From: Neisseriales bacterium | Lineage (GTDB): Bacteria; Pseudomonadota; Gammaproteobacteria; Burkholderiales; UBA11063 | Direction: 5' to 3' | DNA: 9,783 bases | NCBI GenBank assembly: GCA_003538525.1 | Contig: DPRZ01000161.1 | Span: forward strand, 1 to 9,783 | Shown here: positions 8,144 through 9,783 of the stretch, piece by piece | Position numbering within the stretch: position 1 is the stretch's first letter | How the letters are laid out: every line of letters begins with the position of its first letter | The notes under the pieces: generated by a model | What the model was told of the DNA's origin: nothing | Seen by the model: only the letters and a program-made list of their open reading frames with translations | Database searches by the model: none | Program-made: the position numbers and the translations under genes

Positions 8144-9256
8144 ATGCAGATCTACCGAGTTGGCGGCTATGTCCGCGACAAATTATTAGGAGTAAAACCC
8201 CATGACTGTGATTATGTTGTCATCGGTAGTACTCCAGAGCAAATGTTAGAGCAAGGTTATCAACAAGTTGGTAAATTTTTCCCAGTTTTTCTACACCCAC
8301 AAACTCAGGCAGAATACGCTCTGGCGAGAACTGAGTTCAAACAAGGAACTGGGCACACTGGATTTCAAGTAAATAGTTCTCCTCACGTCAGTTTAGAACA
8401 AGATTTATTTCGTCGAGATCTAACCATTAATGCTATTGCTGAAGATCAAGATGGCAATATTATTGACCCCTATCATGGTCAAGCGGATTTAAAACAAAAA
8501 ATACTCCGCCATGTCTCAACTGCGTTTGCTGACGATCCATTACGAGTGCTGCGGGTGGCGCGATTTGCTGCCAAATTAAATTTTAGCGTCGCCAAGGAAA
8601 CATTATTTTTAATGCAGCAAATGGCGCAAAATGGCGAGGGATTAAGCTTAAGCCGTGAACGAGTTTTAAATGAACTAAATAAAGCTCTTGAATGTAAATA
8701 TAGTTATAATTTTTTTAGCGTTTTACGCAAAACGCACAATTTAGGTGTATTTTTCCCCACTTTAGATCTCAAACTAAAAAGCGACAAAGACTTTACTAAA
8801 TTTATTCATGACCTACAAACTTCAACAAATCAGCTACAACGTTATCAACTGATTGCTCTTTATTTAAATACCGCACCTACCGAGAAGAACCTTACAGAAA
8901 TTAGCAAGGATAAAAGACTTTTAAAAATGCTCTATCAAACGCAATTAATCCGTCAATTAAGTGAAAACCATCAACTAAGCCCAGAAAATCAATTAAACCA
9001 CTTTAAGCAACTTGACATTTGGCGCAATTATGCTCAATTTGCACGGCTCTGTACTAATTATGCGGAGCATTTGAACTCGTGTCAGCAAACCAACAGTTTA
9101 AAGCGCCTTAAAAGCCTAATACACCTTGCACAAGAACTCAAAAATGTACCATTGCAAAAAATCGTAAGCCAACACAGCGAGCAGCCTGCAAAGCTTGCTC
9201 AAGCCATCAAACAACTTTATTTAGACCTAATTTCTCAGACGAAAGATTTAGCATGA
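8144..9256 (+). CDS. cca: CCA-adding tRNA nucleotidyltransferase, short type without HD domain
   Basis: Adds or repairs the 3' CCA end of tRNAs from CTP and ATP without a template (class II enzyme). The N-terminal half follows E. coli Cca closely: IYRVGGYVRDKLLG, the metal-binding DxD as HDCDYVVIGS (Asp21, Asp23), the FFPVFLHPQTQAEYALARTE stretch, RRDLTINAIA (90-99), the nucleotide-selecting DDPLRVLRVARFAAKL (130-144), and SRERVLNEL (170-178). At 370 residues it is about 40 shorter than the E. coli enzyme (412). Where E. coli has the HD phosphohydrolase motif (CHDLGKG), this protein has RYQLIALYLNTAP (233-245), with no His-Asp pair. It is therefore the HD-less bacterial form found in several gammaproteobacteria, and should lack the 2',3'-cyclic phosphodiesterase/phosphatase activities. 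It begins 6 nt after slt with no clear Shine-Dalgarno, so it probably relies on translation of slt. Its TGA stop overlaps the next gene as ATGA. Confidence 0.95.
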   Translation: MQIYRVGGYVRDKLLGVKPHDCDYVVIGSTPEQMLEQGYQQVGKFFPVFLHPQTQAEYALARTEFKQGTGHTGFQVNSSPHVSLEQDLFRRDLTINAIAEDQDGNIIDPYHGQADLKQKILRHVSTAFADDPLRVLRVARFAAKLNFSVAKETLFLMQQMAQNGEGLSLSRERVLNELNKALECKYSYNFFSVLRKTHNLGVFFPTLDLKLKSDKDFTKFIHDLQTSTNQLQRYQLIALYLNTAPTEKNLTEISKDKRLLKMLYQTQLIRQLSENHQLSPENQLNHFKQLDIWRNYAQFARLCTNYAEHLNSCQQTNSLKRLKSLIHLAQELKNVPLQKIVSQHSEQPAKLAQAIKQLYLDLISQTKDLA

Positions 9257-9783
9257 TTGCACCACATATCTCCCAGCATACTATTGAACACATTAATTTA
9301 CTCCTTGATGTATTTTTAGTTATCGGTGTGATTGCGTGCTCAATCAGTGGCGCTTTACGTGCAATTGATTCTAAAATGGATTTGACTGGTGCTCTACTCC
9401 TCGCTTTCGTCATTTCCAATGCTGGCGGAACTTTTCGTGACCTAATTTTAGCCGCCCCAGTTTTTTGGATTAAAGACAACTATTATGTTTGGCTAAGCTT
9501 GACAATTGGTGCCTTAACTTACATGCTATTCTACTATGCGCCTCAGCTCTTGGCCAATCGCCGCCTAAATCAACTCCTGTTAATTACCGATGCGATCGGT
9601 TTAGGGGTTTTCTGCATTGCTGGTGTAGAAAAATCCTTCATTATGGAGCAACCAGCAGGAATTGCAGTAATTATGGGTATCTGGACCGCAGTTGGCGGTG
9701 GAATTATTGCGGATGTAATCGCTAATCGCGTACCATTGGTCTTTTCCAGTGAATTATATATCACGGTTTCTTTGTGTGGTGCA
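9253..9783 (+). CDS. TRIC/UPF0126 family membrane protein, partial at right edge
   Basis: Prokaryotic relatives of trimeric intracellular cation channels (E. coli YicG/YadS type; this Pfam family has also been described as glycine transporters). 177 codons are visible out of roughly 200-210 expected, so the last helix is missing. Two inverted repeats of three helices can be seen. Repeat 1 runs about 16-97 with SGALRAIDSKMDLTGALLL, SNAGGTFRDL (55-64) and APVFWIKD (68-75). Repeat 2 runs from about 107 with LITDAIGLGVFCIAGVEK, TAVGGGIIADVI (145-156) and RVPLVFSSELYI (159-170). The family signature is GGGxxRD in each repeat. Here repeat 1 has AGG for the glycine triplet, and repeat 2 has Ala153 in place of arginine. 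The start ATG overlaps the cca stop as ATGA, with no strong Shine-Dalgarno, suggesting translational coupling. Whether it carries K+, glycine or another solute cannot be told from sequence. Confidence 0.88.
   Translation, partial: MIAPHISQHTIEHINLLLDVFLVIGVIACSISGALRAIDSKMDLTGALLLAFVISNAGGTFRDLILAAPVFWIKDNYYVWLSLTIGALTYMLFYYAPQLLANRRLNQLLLITDAIGLGVFCIAGVEKSFIMEQPAGIAVIMGIWTAVGGGIIADVIANRVPLVFSSELYITVSLCGA

Noticed and set aside
9489..9725. 78-codon plus-strand frame and minus-strand frames near the right edge
   Set aside because: All overlap the TRIC-like gene, whose reading frame shows the family motifs throughout; these are chance frames.

Overview
The window comes from an AT-rich proteobacterium (about 35-40% G+C by eye) and holds ordinary chromosomal genes packed into two divergent operons. 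A gammaproteobacterium is my best guess, possibly near the Francisella/Fastidiosibacter group. The reasons are the AT-rich genome, a hemA-prfA pair, and a CCA-adding enzyme of the short bacterial type that lacks the HD domain. An AT-rich betaproteobacterium is not excluded. I see no tRNA or rRNA gene, insertion sequence, prophage, CRISPR array or integration boundary.

Left, minus-strand operon (read right to left from about 6116 to 1). It starts with an RND-superfamily inner-membrane efflux pump (6085-3002). A TolC-family outer-membrane channel follows (3002-1644), with its start overlapping the pump stop. Next come glutamyl-tRNA reductase hemA (1635-391) and release factor 1 prfA (383 to beyond the left edge). 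Junctions are a 1-nt overlap, 8 nt and 7 nt, and the Shine-Dalgarno sequences of hemA and prfA overlap the preceding stop codons, so the four genes look co-transcribed and translationally coupled. No periplasmic adaptor gene sits in the operon, so the pump must borrow one from elsewhere if it forms a tripartite complex.

Middle (6086-6232). A 147-bp divergent control region has two outward-facing -10 elements that share the octamer GGTATAAT. Perfect short inverted repeats lie over the pump promoter and between the two promoters.

Right, plus-strand operon. A periplasmic Slt70-type lytic transglycosylase (6233-8137) is followed after 6 nt by an HD-less CCA-adding tRNA nucleotidyltransferase (8144-9256). 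That gene overlaps by ATGA a TRIC/UPF0126-type seven-helix membrane protein (9253 to beyond the right edge). The functions are unrelated (wall turnover, tRNA maturation, small-solute or cation transport), so this looks like housekeeping co-transcription and not one pathway.

I found no convincing undescribed system. The points worth a second look are the adaptor-less pump-TolC pair wired to heme synthesis, the symmetric divergent promoter region, and family-atypical residues in HemA and the TRIC-like protein.
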